Positions 15,507-24,473 of a DNA stretch of 64,000 nt are shown piece by piece. The notes under the pieces are model-generated. The model saw only the letters and a list, made by a program, of their open reading frames with translations. It did not search any database and was not told the origin of the DNA. How positions within the stretch are numbered: position 1 is the stretch's first letter; every line of letters begins with the position of its first letter. The DNA comes from Streptomyces sp. DH5 (lineage in GTDB: Bacteria; Actinomycetota; Actinomycetes; Streptomycetales; Streptomycetaceae): positions 124,001-188,000 of the forward strand of contig NZ_JAHWGP010000005.1 in NCBI RefSeq assembly GCF_020873915.1. The letters run 5' to 3'. The position numbers and the translations under genes were made by a program.

Positions 15507-17294
15507 CTACTTCTTGGGCGGAACCGCCGGGATCCCCAGGAACGGCAGTTTCAGCGCGCCGAACGCGTCCGCCGGGACCGCCGGGGACTTCGGCTCGACG
15601 GGCGTGAGCCGCCGGTACTGCTCGCCCTGCGCCGGACGCGGGTCGGCCTCGCCCTTGTTGGGCCAGTACGACATCGCCCGCTCGGCCTGCGCCGTGATGG
15701 TCAGGGAGGGGTTGACGCCCAGGTTCGCGGAGACCGCCGCCCCGTCCACCACCGAGATGCCGGGGTGGCCGTAGAGACGGTGGTACGGGTCGATCACACC
15801 CGTCTCACGGGAGCCGCCGATGTGGCAGCCGCCCAGGAAGTGCGCGGTCAGCGGCATGCCCGTCAGCTCGCCGACGTTCGAGCCGGCGAAGCCGTTGATC
15901 TCGGCCGCCAGCGCCGAGGCTCCGTCCGTGGCCGCCTTGATCTGCTTGGGGTTGGGGGCGCCGTGGCCCTGCCGGGCGGTGAGCAGCCCCCGGCCGACCC
16001 CGGACGGCTTGAGGTAGGTCGTCAGGGAGTTGTCCAGCGACTGCATCACCAGGCCGATGATGGTCCGCTCCGACCAGCGCCGGTTGGACAGCGAACGCAT
16101 CAGCGTCACCGGGTGCCTGGCCGCGTTGCCCAGCCAGCCCAGCACCCGGGCCGTCCCCGAACCGCGGCCCGCGTAGGGCACCTGGAGGATGGACAGGCTG
16201 CCCATCGAGTTGGATCCCCTGCCGTAGCGGACCGGTTCGATGTGGGTGTTCTCGTCGGGGTGGATCGAGGACGTGATGGCCACACCGCGGGTGAAGTCGG
16301 CCTTCGGCGCGCCGGTGACCCTGCGGTAGCGGCGGTTGTCGGTCTGCGCGCCGACGAGGGCCTCGGAGTTGGTGCGGGTCAGCTCGCCCAGCTTGTCCGA
16401 GAGGTGCGGCAACTGGCCGCCGGCCCGCATCCGGTGCAGCAGCGTCTGGGTGCCGTAGGTGCCGGCCGCCAGGACGACCCGGCGGGCCCGGAAGGTGCGG
16501 CCCTCGCCCTTGCGGCGCTTGTCCGTCGGCAGCGTGGCGACGGCGAACCCGCCCCGGGAGTCCTCCGTCACCGACACCACCGTGGTCATGGGGTGCACGA
16601 CCGCGCCCGCCTTCTCGGCGAGGTGGAGGTAGTTCTCGTTGAGGGTGTTCTTCGCTCCGTGCCGGCAGCCGGTCATGCACTCGCCGCACTCGGAGCAGGC
16701 CCGCCGAGACGGCCCCGCCCCGCCGAAGTACGGGTCGGGGACCTCCTGTCCCGGCTTCGCCTTCGCCGTGCCGTCGGCGTCCTCGCCGTCGCCGAAGAAG
16801 ACCCCGACGGGAGCCATGTGGAAGGAGTCGCCCACGCCCATCCGCTCGGCCGCCGCCTTCAGGTGCACGTCCGAGGGGGTCATCGTCGGATTGAGCCGCA
16901 CACCCAGCATGCGCCGTGCCTGGTCGTAGTACGGCTTCAGCTCGTCCTGCCAGTCGGTGATGTGCCCCCACTGCGGGTCCTCGAAGAACTGCTCGGGCGG
17001 TACGTAGAGGGTGTTGGCGTAGTTGAGGGAGCCGCCGCCGACCCCCGCCCCGGCCAGCACCATGACGTTGCCCAGCAGGTGGATGCGCTGGATGCCGTAC
17101 ATGCCGAGCTTCGGCGCCCAGAGGTAGTTCTTCAGGTCCCAGGAGTTCCTCGGCAGGGTCTCGCGGGTGAAGCGGCGGCCTGCTTCGAGGACGCCGACGG
17201 TGTATCCCTTCTCCGTCAGGCGCAGCGCCGAGACGGAGCCGCCGAAGCCGGAGCCGACGACGAGGACGTCGTAGTCGTAGGCGTCTTGAGGCAC
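15507..17294 (-). CDS. GMC-type FAD oxidoreductase (cholesterol-oxidase-like), about 595 aa
   Basis: The Rossmann motif VLVVGSGFGGSVSALRL at residues 9-25 binds FAD. VLAGAGVGGGSLNYA and the C-terminal GGCHIGGSRETGVIDPYHRLYGHPGISVVDGA region are typical of GMC oxidoreductases close to cholesterol oxidases. A Cys-rich stretch CSECGECMTGCRHGAKN in the middle may bind an Fe-S cluster or be structural. GTG start at 17294 has GAGGAG seven bases upstream; a longer open frame upstream is the antisense of the next gene. The neighbour at 17330 is an aldehyde dehydrogenase, 35 bp away and co-oriented. The pair may oxidise an alcohol to an aldehyde and then to an acid, but the substrate is unknown. Confidence 0.9.
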   Translation of the reverse strand: MPQDAYDYDVLVVGSGFGGSVSALRLTEKGYTVGVLEAGRRFTRETLPRNSWDLKNYLWAPKLGMYGIQRIHLLGNVMVLAGAGVGGGSLNYANTLYVPPEQFFEDPQWGHITDWQDELKPYYDQARRMLGVRLNPTMTPSDVHLKAAAERMGVGDSFHMAPVGVFFGDGEDADGTAKAKPGQEVPDPYFGGAGPSRRACSECGECMTGCRHGAKNTLNENYLHLAEKAGAVVHPMTTVVSVTEDSRGGFAVATLPTDKRRKGEGRTFRARRVVLAAGTYGTQTLLHRMRAGGQLPHLSDKLGELTRTNSEALVGAQTDNRRYRRVTGAPKADFTRGVAITSSIHPDENTHIEPVRYGRGSNSMGSLSILQVPYAGRGSGTARVLGWLGNAARHPVTLMRSLSNRRWSERTIIGLVMQSLDNSLTTYLKPSGVGRGLLTARQGHGAPNPKQIKAATDGASALAAEINGFAGSNVGELTGMPLTAHFLGGCHIGGSRETGVIDPYHRLYGHPGISVVDGAAVSANLGVNPSLTITAQAERAMSYWPNKGEADPRPAQGEQYRRLTPVEPKSPAVPADAFGALKLPFLGIPAVPPKK

Positions 17295-17329
17295 GGGTGT
17301 CTCCTCGTTGGGTTTCGCGTGCGGGTGGG

Positions 17330-18943
17330 TCACCGGAACCGGAAGGCCTTCATCAGGCGCAGGCTGCGGCTCATGAAGGCCGCGTACGTCTCGTCGTCCA
17401 TACCGAGCGACGGCGCCATCGGCAGCAGCCGCTGGTGGGCGACCGTCTGCGCCTCGGTGTACTTGAGGATGCCCTCGGATCCGTGCCGGCGGCCGAGGCC
17501 GGAGTCCTTCATGCCGCCCATCGGCGACTGGACACTGCCGTACGCGGGCGCGTACCCCTCGTTGATGTTGACCGTGCCGGTGCGCATCCGGGCGGCGACC
17601 TCGCGTCCGCGCCGGGCGTCCTTCGTCCAGACCGAGGAGTTCAGGCCGTACGGGGTGGAGTTCGCGGCGTCGACGGCCTCGTCGTCGGAGGAGAAGCGGT
17701 AGACGGAGACGACCGGGCCGAAGGTCTCCTCGGAGCAGACGCTCATCGGGGTCTCGACCCCGTCGAGAATGGTCGGCTCGTAGAAGTAGGGGCCGATGTC
17801 CGGACGGGCCGTGCCGCCCGCGATCACCTTGGCGCCCTTGGCGACGGCGTCGTCGACGTGCCGGGTGACGGCGTCCAGCTGGCGCTGTCCCACCAGGGAG
17901 CCCATGTCGGCGCCGTAGGCGAGGGACGTGCCGAGGCGGATGGCCCTGGTGCGGGCGGCGAAGCGCTCGAGGAAGGCGTCCGCGACCGACTCGTGGACGT
18001 ACAGCCGCTCGATGGAGATGCACAGCTGGCCCGCGCTGGAGAAGCAGGCGCGGACGGCGCCGGCGGCGGCCTTGTCGAGGTCGGCGTCGTCCAGGACCAG
18101 CATGGCGTTCTTGCCGCCGAGCTCGAGGGAGACGCCGATCAGGCGGGCGGCGGCACCCTGGGCGACCTCGCGGCCGGTGCGGGTGGAACCGGTGAAGGAG
18201 ACGTAGTCGGCGTGCCGGACGACCTCGGGGCCGACGACCGGGCCTTCGCCGAGGACGACCTGGAAGACGTCGGCGGGCAGTCCGGCCTCGATCAGCAGGT
18301 CGCGGGCCCACAGCGCGGTGAGGCAGGTCTCCGTGTCGGGCTTCATCACGACCGCGTTGCCGGCGACGAAGGCGGGGAGCGCGTCGCCGACGGAGAGTTC
18401 CAGGGGGTAGTTCCAGGGCGCGATCTGGCCCACGACACCGCGCGGGTGGCGCAGTTCGGTGACCTTGGTCAGGGTCGGCATGGCGCCCGCGTGCCGCTTG
18501 GGCCGCAGGTAGGCGGCGGCCCGGCGGCCGTAGTGGCGGGCGGCGACGGCGACGGCCTGCACCTCCTCGTGGGCGTGCAGCCGGGCCTTGCCGGTCTCCA
18601 GCTGGATCAGGTCGAGCACCTCCGCCTGGCGCTCCAGCACCAGGTCGTGGAAGCGGAGCAGGACGGCGGCGCGCCGGCGGACCGGGATCCGCGCCCACAC
18701 CGCCTGGGCGGCGCGGGCCGCCTCGAAGGCCCCGGCCACCTCCTCGGGGGTCGACTCGGGCAGGTCGGCCAGCTTCTCGCCGGTGAACGGCGAGTGGTTG
18801 GCGGTCCGGCCGGAGCCGGTCACCCCCTTGGTGAGCTGGGCGACCAGTTCCGGCGTCACCACGTCGGCTGCGGTGCGGGCGCCCGCGGGGGCGGGGGCGA
18901 GGGGATTGGTGCCGGTGGTTACCCGGGTCTGCGCGTCCGTCAT
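17330..18943 (-). CDS. gabD2: NAD(P)-dependent aldehyde dehydrogenase, succinate-semialdehyde type, about 537 aa
   Basis: Aldehyde dehydrogenase signatures: APWNYPLEL (cofactor), the Gly-rich SFTGSTRTGREVA, the general-base Glu in LELGGKNAMLV and the nucleophile Cys in SSAGQLCISIERLY. The SSAGQLC context and length fit the GabD2-like succinate-semialdehyde dehydrogenases of actinomycetes; symbol given with moderate confidence. ATG at 18943 was chosen because the upstream extension (to 19036) looks non-coding. It lies upstream of the GMC oxidoreductase in a probable two-gene unit. Role: oxidation of an aldehyde, perhaps succinate semialdehyde, to the acid. Confidence 0.9.
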   Translation of the reverse strand: MTDAQTRVTTGTNPLAPAPAGARTAADVVTPELVAQLTKGVTGSGRTANHSPFTGEKLADLPESTPEEVAGAFEAARAAQAVWARIPVRRRAAVLLRFHDLVLERQAEVLDLIQLETGKARLHAHEEVQAVAVAARHYGRRAAAYLRPKRHAGAMPTLTKVTELRHPRGVVGQIAPWNYPLELSVGDALPAFVAGNAVVMKPDTETCLTALWARDLLIEAGLPADVFQVVLGEGPVVGPEVVRHADYVSFTGSTRTGREVAQGAAARLIGVSLELGGKNAMLVLDDADLDKAAAGAVRACFSSAGQLCISIERLYVHESVADAFLERFAARTRAIRLGTSLAYGADMGSLVGQRQLDAVTRHVDDAVAKGAKVIAGGTARPDIGPYFYEPTILDGVETPMSVCSEETFGPVVSVYRFSSDDEAVDAANSTPYGLNSSVWTKDARRGREVAARMRTGTVNINEGYAPAYGSVQSPMGGMKDSGLGRRHGSEGILKYTEAQTVAHQRLLPMAPSLGMDDETYAAFMSRSLRLMKAFRFR

Positions 18944-19078
18944 GTGCCGCAGGGTATGCCGGAGCGCACACTTTGTGTACCCGTCGGTAACAGATTCCCG
19001 CACAGCCCTCACACCGCCAGTGAACACTGGCAACAAACCCCCTGATCAGGGCATTGACGCCGGGAGCGGGTCCGTTGA

Positions 19079-19213
19079 CTACGTTTCGATCTCGAGTCGG
19101 TCCCGGGCGCCCTTGAACACCGTCGCCCTCTTCTCCTCAAGGGCGCCGCCCCTCGGCATCTCGACGCGCAGTTCGTGCATGCGGCCGGTGCCGGTGCGGA
19201 TGGCCGGCTGCAC
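19079..19213 (-). CDS. Possible small protein of about 44 aa in the interval before the kinase array
   Basis: The frame starts at GTG 19213 (or ATG 19180) and ends in TAG. It reads MQPAIRTGTGRMHELRVEMP..., then a charged stretch ending GARDRLEIET. Codon pattern and the amphipathic, charged composition look coding, unlike the Arg/Pro-rich frames around it. No Shine-Dalgarno is visible and no family was recognised. The rest of the 575-bp interval 18944-19518 contains a 15-bp tandem repeat and no other convincing gene. Confidence 0.3.
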   Translation of the reverse strand: MQPAIRTGTGRMHELRVEMPRGGALEEKRATVFKGARDRLEIET

Positions 19214-19280
19214 GGCCCGGGCGGGGCCGTCGGCCGTGGCACCGGACGCCGTCGGCCAGGGCGGCCTCGGCCGCGGAAGC

Positions 19281-19327
19281 GGGTGCGGGTGTACCGGGTG
19301 CGGGTGTACCGGGTGCGGCCGGGTGCG
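19281..19327. repeat. Short tandem repeat, unit GGGTGCGGGTGTACC
   Basis: Two perfect 15-bp copies follow each other and a third, diverged copy with GGGTGCGGCC inserted comes after. It lies upstream of the possible small gene at 19079, in otherwise non-coding DNA. Confidence 0.6.
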
Positions 19328-19518
19328 GGTGTCGCCCCCCGGGGCGGTCCGGGACCGCGCGGGTCTCCCCCGACCGGTTCACGGGGGAGCCGGGGGCCCG
19401 GTCCCACTGGGCGAGGCGGAGCCGGACGCCGTCGTCGGCGCGGAACACCACGAGCCGGGCCGGCCGGCCGTGCCCTCGCGGGGTCGTCGCCGCGAAGTGC
19501 CGGTACGGCGCGCCGGGT

Positions 19519-21216
19519 TCAGAGCTTGTGGACGTCCCACGAGTCGATGACCGTCCGGGCGATCTCCCGGCCCTCCTCCGCGAAGTGCCCCTTGCCCGGG
19601 TAGACGATCCAGAGCCGGTACATGTCGCCGTCCTTGTTCCGGTAGTACACGACCTGCGCCTCGCGCACCAGGGCCGGTGTGGTGCTCGTCGTGTAGACGA
19701 TCGTGTTCGTGGCCGCCTCGCGGTCCTTGTACGTGGTCTCCCGCGGCTGCCCCTCGGGCGCCGGCTCGGAGGCGATGCCCCAGCCGTACTCGCCGTCCTT
19801 GAGCTCGTTCCAGTGCGAGAACGCCCGCTCCGACGCCGACGCCTCGATGTCGCCGTCCTTGTCCTCGGACGTGAGGTCGCGGTCGCTCTCGACGCGCACC
19901 ATTCCGCTGGGGTCGGTGAAGGAAACGACGGTCCCGTCCGCGTCATCGTCGGGCTTGTCCTTCACGAACCCGTCCGGCACCGCGAGGGAGACGCCCGGCC
20001 GGTCTCCGAGGTCGTGCGTCTTCCAGCCGTCCGGGAGGGGGCCGGCGAAGGGGTCCGCGACCACCAGGAACACGGCCACCGCCCCGGCGACCACGGCCGC
20101 GCCGAGCGCCGTCAGCGTCTTGCGGCCGATCCGGACGCCCTTGCGGTCGTGGACCGGCCCGGGGAGCGGGCCGACCTGCGTGACCTGCGGGGCGGGCGGG
20201 TTGGCGGCCGTCTCCAGTACGGCGCGGACCTGGGCGGCGTTCGGCCGGCGCGCGGGGTCCTTGTGCAGCAGGGCGGTGATGATCCCGGCGAGCGGGCCCT
20301 GCGCGGAGGCGGGGGGCGCCGGAGTCGCGTTGAGGACGGACTGGAGGGTCGCGGGGGTGTTGCTGCGCCGGAACGGGGAGACGCCCTCCGTCGCCGCGTA
20401 GAGCACCACGCCGAGCGACCACAGGTCGGACGCGGGGCCGGGGCGCTGGCCCAGCACCCGCTCGGGAGCGATGTACTCGGGCGAACCGACGAAGCCGCCG
20501 GTGTCGGTCAGATTGGTCTCGCCCTCGATCTGGGCGATGCCGAAGTCGGTGAGCACGACCCGGTCGTGCCGGCCGAGCAGCACGTTGTCGGGTTTGACGT
20601 CCCGGTGCAGGATGCCGGCCGCGTGGGCGGCCTCCAGGGCGCCGAGCACCTCCAGGCCGACCCTGGCCGCCTCGCGTGCGGACAGGGTGCCCTCGTCCTG
20701 CAGTACGGCGCCCAGCGAGCGGCCCTGGACCAGTTCCATCACGATCCACGGCCGGCCGTCGACCACCGCGACGTCGTGGACGTTGACCACCGCGGGGTGG
20801 TCGAGGCGGGCGGCGGCACGGGCCTCGCGGCGCATCCGCTCGAAGGCGTTGGAACGTTCGCGTTCGGGAAGGTGGTCCGGGACGCGCGGCTCCTTGACGG
20901 CGACCTCGCGGTCCACCGTCTCGTCCTTGGCCCGCCACACCGTGCCCATGCCGCCGTGCCCCAGCTTGGCGAGCAGCCGGTACCGTCCGGCGATGATCCG
21001 GCCGGTGCCGGGCTCGGGCGCGGTCGCCGGGTGCGGGGCCGGGTCCTGCCCCTGGCCGTGCGGGGACGGTGCCTGCGGCGCCCGCGGCGGGACCACCTGG
21101 GTCGGTGCCGCGTACGGGTTGCCGGGGTGCGGCATCGCCGCGGACGGGTTCGGCGGTTGCAGATCAAAACTGGTGGGCTCGTCGGCCCCGCGGCGGGCTC
21201 CCCCGTTGTTGCTCAT
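19519..21216 (-). CDS. PknB-type membrane Ser/Thr protein kinase, 565 aa
   Basis: A Pro-rich N-terminus is followed by a complete kinase domain (about residues 78-340): Gly loop KLGHGGMGTVW, Lys in VAVKEP, catalytic HRDVKPDN, DFG and APE (IAPERV). Next come a basic linker, one membrane helix (about 375-395; LTALGAAVVAGAVAVFLVV) and an extracellular domain of about 165 residues ending VIDSWDVHKL. There are no PASTA repeats; the sensor domain resembles those of the other kinases in the array. It is the last of five consecutive kinase genes on this strand. ATG start with a Gly/Arg-rich N-terminus is retained. Confidence 0.95.
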   Translation of the reverse strand: MSNNGGARRGADEPTSFDLQPPNPSAAMPHPGNPYAAPTQVVPPRAPQAPSPHGQGQDPAPHPATAPEPGTGRIIAGRYRLLAKLGHGGMGTVWRAKDETVDREVAVKEPRVPDHLPERERSNAFERMRREARAAARLDHPAVVNVHDVAVVDGRPWIVMELVQGRSLGAVLQDEGTLSAREAARVGLEVLGALEAAHAAGILHRDVKPDNVLLGRHDRVVLTDFGIAQIEGETNLTDTGGFVGSPEYIAPERVLGQRPGPASDLWSLGVVLYAATEGVSPFRRSNTPATLQSVLNATPAPPASAQGPLAGIITALLHKDPARRPNAAQVRAVLETAANPPAPQVTQVGPLPGPVHDRKGVRIGRKTLTALGAAVVAGAVAVFLVVADPFAGPLPDGWKTHDLGDRPGVSLAVPDGFVKDKPDDDADGTVVSFTDPSGMVRVESDRDLTSEDKDGDIEASASERAFSHWNELKDGEYGWGIASEPAPEGQPRETTYKDREAATNTIVYTTSTTPALVREAQVVYYRNKDGDMYRLWIVYPGKGHFAEEGREIARTVIDSWDVHKL

Positions 21217-21307
21217 GGTTCATCCATATCGTGCGAGGCCCCCGCGTATCCACCGCGGACGCCCACCGGTCACAGACCCGTGACCCTCGTCGGAACTTAT
21301 CTCCCTT

Positions 21308-22579
21308 TTATGGCTCTTTGGAGTCGGCCCGTGGTGAGGAACCCGACATCGAGGGGGCGGCCGTCGTGGAACCGGACTCCGACGGCAGGGCCCGCTGCGG
21401 GCTGGTGGTCGTGGGGACGGACGCGGGCGGCCGGGGCCCGGGGGCCGACTCGCCGGGAGGTGTCTCGGGGGCCGTGCTCGTCGGGGTGCCGCCTCCGTCG
21501 CCGTCCCGGTCCTGCAGGAGCAGCGCCGCCGCGGACACGCCCGCCCCGGCCATGGCGGCGACCGCGAGTGCGGCCACCAGCACGCCCCGCGTGGGCTGCC
21601 GCCGCACGGGACGCCCCCCGGGGAAGGCGGACACGGCCGTCTCCGTCCGCCACACCGCGAACCGGCGGCGGGGCAGTGCCCGGCCCGGCGGTAACAGGTC
21701 CGGGGGCACCGACTCCGGGGTGCGGCCCGTCGCGAGGAACGCCCGCAGCATCCGCTCGGCCCCGTCCGCGTCCAGCCGTCGGTCCGGGTCGCGTTCCAGC
21801 AGGCCGCGCACCACGGGGAGGATCGGAGCGGCCTCGGCGGGCGGCCGGATCTCGTCCACCACGACCGCGTGCAGGACGCCGCTCAGCGAGTCGCGCCGGA
21901 ACGGCGACTCGCCGCTGAGCGCCGTGCACAGCAGCGCGCCCAGCGACCACAGGTCGGACGCGGCTCCCGTCCGCGCGCCGGACATCCGCTCGGGCGCGGT
22001 GTACTCGGGGGAGCCGACGAAGGAGCCGGTCTCGGTGAGCGTGGTGGAACCCGAGACCTGGGCGATGCCGAAGTCGGTCAGCAGGACCCGGTCGGTGCCG
22101 TCCTCCAGCAGGACGTTGGCGGGCTTGAGGTCACGGTGCAGCACACCGGAGGTGTGGGCGGCACGCAGCGCGCCCAGCAGGTCGACACCGATCCGCGCGG
22201 CCTCCGCGGCGTCGACCGGGCCCTGTCCGGCGATACGGTCCGCGAGGGACGGTCCCTCGATCAGTTCCAGGACGATGTACGGGCGTTCGCCGTCCTCGAC
22301 GACGTCGTGGACGACGATGATGTTCGGGTGGCTCAACTGGGCCAGGGCCCGCGCCTCGCGCAGGGTGCGGTCGCGCTGCCTGCGGGCCTCCGCCGCGGAG
22401 AGCGTGTCGTCGAAGGGGAGTTCCTTCACGGCGACGCTCCGCCCGAGCAGTTGGTCGGTGGCCCGCCAGACCACACCCATGCCACCGCGCCCGATCATCG
22501 CCTCCAGACGGTAACGGCCCGCGATGACACGGGCATTGCGTCTCGCGTTCCCGTTCTCCGGCTCCCCCTCGGTCACCAT
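21308..22579 (-). CDS. Membrane Ser/Thr protein kinase with short extracellular tail, 423 aa
   Basis: Start at MVTEGEPENG; the longer upstream frame overlaps the next kinase antisense-style and is rejected. Complete kinase motifs are present: MIGRGGMGVVW, VAVKELPF, HRDLKPAN, DFGIAQ and APERMSG. One membrane helix (about 325-347) is followed by only about 75 residues of Pro/Ser/Thr-rich extracellular sequence, in contrast to the globular sensor domains of its neighbours. It may therefore sense little by itself or act as a partner kinase. Spacing to the next gene is 91 bp. Confidence 0.93.
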   Translation of the reverse strand: MVTEGEPENGNARRNARVIAGRYRLEAMIGRGGMGVVWRATDQLLGRSVAVKELPFDDTLSAAEARRQRDRTLREARALAQLSHPNIIVVHDVVEDGERPYIVLELIEGPSLADRIAGQGPVDAAEAARIGVDLLGALRAAHTSGVLHRDLKPANVLLEDGTDRVLLTDFGIAQVSGSTTLTETGSFVGSPEYTAPERMSGARTGAASDLWSLGALLCTALSGESPFRRDSLSGVLHAVVVDEIRPPAEAAPILPVVRGLLERDPDRRLDADGAERMLRAFLATGRTPESVPPDLLPPGRALPRRRFAVWRTETAVSAFPGGRPVRRQPTRGVLVAALAVAAMAGAGVSAAALLLQDRDGDGGGTPTSTAPETPPGESAPGPRPPASVPTTTSPQRALPSESGSTTAAPSMSGSSPRADSKEP

Positions 22580-22661
22580 GAGCCCATGATGCCCCACCGG
22601 ATGTGTCCGCTCCGGTACGGCGATTCGGCCAAGCGGCCCACACCCTCCCGTGCCACGCGGA

Positions 22662-24323
22662 TCAGGGCTCGCGCCAGCCCCGCAGGATCGTCCGGAACTG
22701 CTCGCGGGTCGTGTCCCAGTCCGCCGCCGGGCCGGCCATGTAGAGGGCGTACTCGACACCGTCGCGCGAGAGGTACATCTGGTCGATCGCCCGGTACGGA
22801 CCGGGGAACTCGGTGTCCTTGGCCAGCGCCGTCCAGCTGTACTCCAGCCGGGCGCCGTCGCGGTCCCGGTAGGTGAGGCGTTGCAGGCCGAGCCGCTGGT
22901 AGTCGACCAGGCGGCGGCCCACCTGCTGGTCCAGGTCGCTCAGGTGCTCGTAGGGATCGTCGAAGTCGGGGGAGTCGTCGGCGGCGATCCGCAGGAAGTG
23001 CCTGCCACCGTCGGGCGTGTAGTCGACCTGGCGGGTCTCCTCGTCGAAGACCACGCGCTCCCAGTCCTCGCCGGGCAGCACGACGGTGAAGCCGAACGGG
23101 TCGGTGCGGCGCACCCAGCCCTCGGGAAGGCCGTCCGCCGGCTCCGTCCCGCCCGGCGTCGTCCCGCCCGGCGTCGTCCCGCCGGGCGTCGGGGCGGGCC
23201 CGGAGCTCTCGGAGGGGCCGGCCGTGGCGTCGCCCCGGTCCCACTGCCGGAGCACCACCGCGGTTCCCGCGCCCACGACGACGGCCAGGGCTACGACCAG
23301 GGCGATCATCCGCCCGCGCACCCGTCGGCGCGGTGCGGCGGGCGGCCCGTACGGCTGCTGGACGGCCGTGGGGCCGCCGCCCCGCGGATGGTGCGGCGGC
23401 TGCGCCACCGTGGGGTACGCCTGCGGCCCGCGCTGCTGCGGCAGGGGCACGTGGGGGTCCACGGCCCGGGTCGGCACGAACTCCTGCGCGGCGGCCGGGC
23501 GGCGCCCCTCGGCGGCCTCGGCCAGCATCTGCTCGGCCCGGGAGGCATCGGGCCGGGTGGCCGGATCCTTGCTCAGCAGCGCGCCGATGACGGGCGCGAG
23601 CGGTCCGGCGTGCCGGGGCTCGTCGGCCTCCTCCTCGACGACGGCCTGCATGGTGGTCAGCGGTGAGGTGCGGCGGAACGGTGAGGCGCCCTCCACCGCC
23701 GTGTACAGCGTCGCACCGAGCGCCCACAGGTCGGAGGACGGCCCCGGGTCGTGGCCGCGGACCCGCTCGGGCGCCAGGTAGTCGACGGAGCCGACGACCT
23801 CCCCGGTGCGGGTGATGGCGGTGTCGCCGTCTATCTGGGCGATGCCGAAGTCGGTGAGCAGCACCCGGCCGTCCCGGGCGAGCAGGACGTTGCCCGGCTT
23901 GACGTCGCGGTGCAGGACGCCCGCGGTGTGGGCGGCGCGCAGGGCGCGCAGCACCCACAGGCCGATCCGGGCGGCCTCCCGGGGATCGAGGCGTCGCTGC
24001 TCCTTCACCGCGTCGGCGAGGGAGTGGCCCTCGACCAGTTCCATCACGATCCACGGCCGGCCGTCGTGTTCCAGCACGTCGTGCACCGTGACGACGGCGG
24101 AGTGGTTGATCCGCGCGGCGGCCCGTGCCTCCGCGCGGGTCCGCGCCAGCAGCATGGTCCGCTCGCTGTCGGAGACGTACAGCGCCGCGGTCAGTTCCTT
24201 GATGGCGACGGAACGGTGCAGCACCTCGTCGTGGGCGCGCCACACCCGGCCCATGCCACCGCTCCCGATGGACTCCCCGAGCCGGTAGCGGCCCGCGACG
24301 AGCGAGCCCTGCATCTGATTCAC
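22662..24323 (-). CDS. Membrane Ser/Thr protein kinase, about 553 aa
   Basis: Kinase motifs SIGSGGMGRVW, VAIKELTA, HRDVKPGN, DFGIAQ and APERVRG are all present. A Pro/Gln-rich linker, one membrane helix (MIALVVALAVVVGAG) and an extracellular domain of about 190 residues follow. The extracellular part begins with a TPGGTTPGGTTPGGTE repeat and ends QFRTILRGWREP; it resembles the sensor domains of the kinases at 19519 and 27103. GTG at 24323 (MNQMQGS) is preferred, with a GGGG five bases upstream; ATG at 24314 is the alternative. Confidence 0.93.
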   Translation of the reverse strand: MNQMQGSLVAGRYRLGESIGSGGMGRVWRAHDEVLHRSVAIKELTAALYVSDSERTMLLARTRAEARAAARINHSAVVTVHDVLEHDGRPWIVMELVEGHSLADAVKEQRRLDPREAARIGLWVLRALRAAHTAGVLHRDVKPGNVLLARDGRVLLTDFGIAQIDGDTAITRTGEVVGSVDYLAPERVRGHDPGPSSDLWALGATLYTAVEGASPFRRTSPLTTMQAVVEEEADEPRHAGPLAPVIGALLSKDPATRPDASRAEQMLAEAAEGRRPAAAQEFVPTRAVDPHVPLPQQRGPQAYPTVAQPPHHPRGGGPTAVQQPYGPPAAPRRRVRGRMIALVVALAVVVGAGTAVVLRQWDRGDATAGPSESSGPAPTPGGTTPGGTTPGGTEPADGLPEGWVRRTDPFGFTVVLPGEDWERVVFDEETRQVDYTPDGGRHFLRIAADDSPDFDDPYEHLSDLDQQVGRRLVDYQRLGLQRLTYRDRDGARLEYSWTALAKDTEFPGPYRAIDQMYLSRDGVEYALYMAGPAADWDTTREQFRTILRGWREP

Positions 24324-24473
24324 GTTGCCCCGCAATGGTCTTGACAGGCTCAGGGTAAGTACCCCGGACCATCCTGGGAACCGACGACGTGCCATGGAGA
24401 CCGCACTGTGATGGTTGTCGCTGTTCGGGCCGGGAGGCAACCTGAACGCCCTCGTCCGCGTGGCGCCCGCGGT

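Noticed and set aside
15507-18971. A 1154-residue fusion of the GMC oxidoreductase with upstream sequence
   Set aside because: The upstream half is the out-of-frame shadow of the aldehyde dehydrogenase; a good GTG with GAGGAG exists at 17294.
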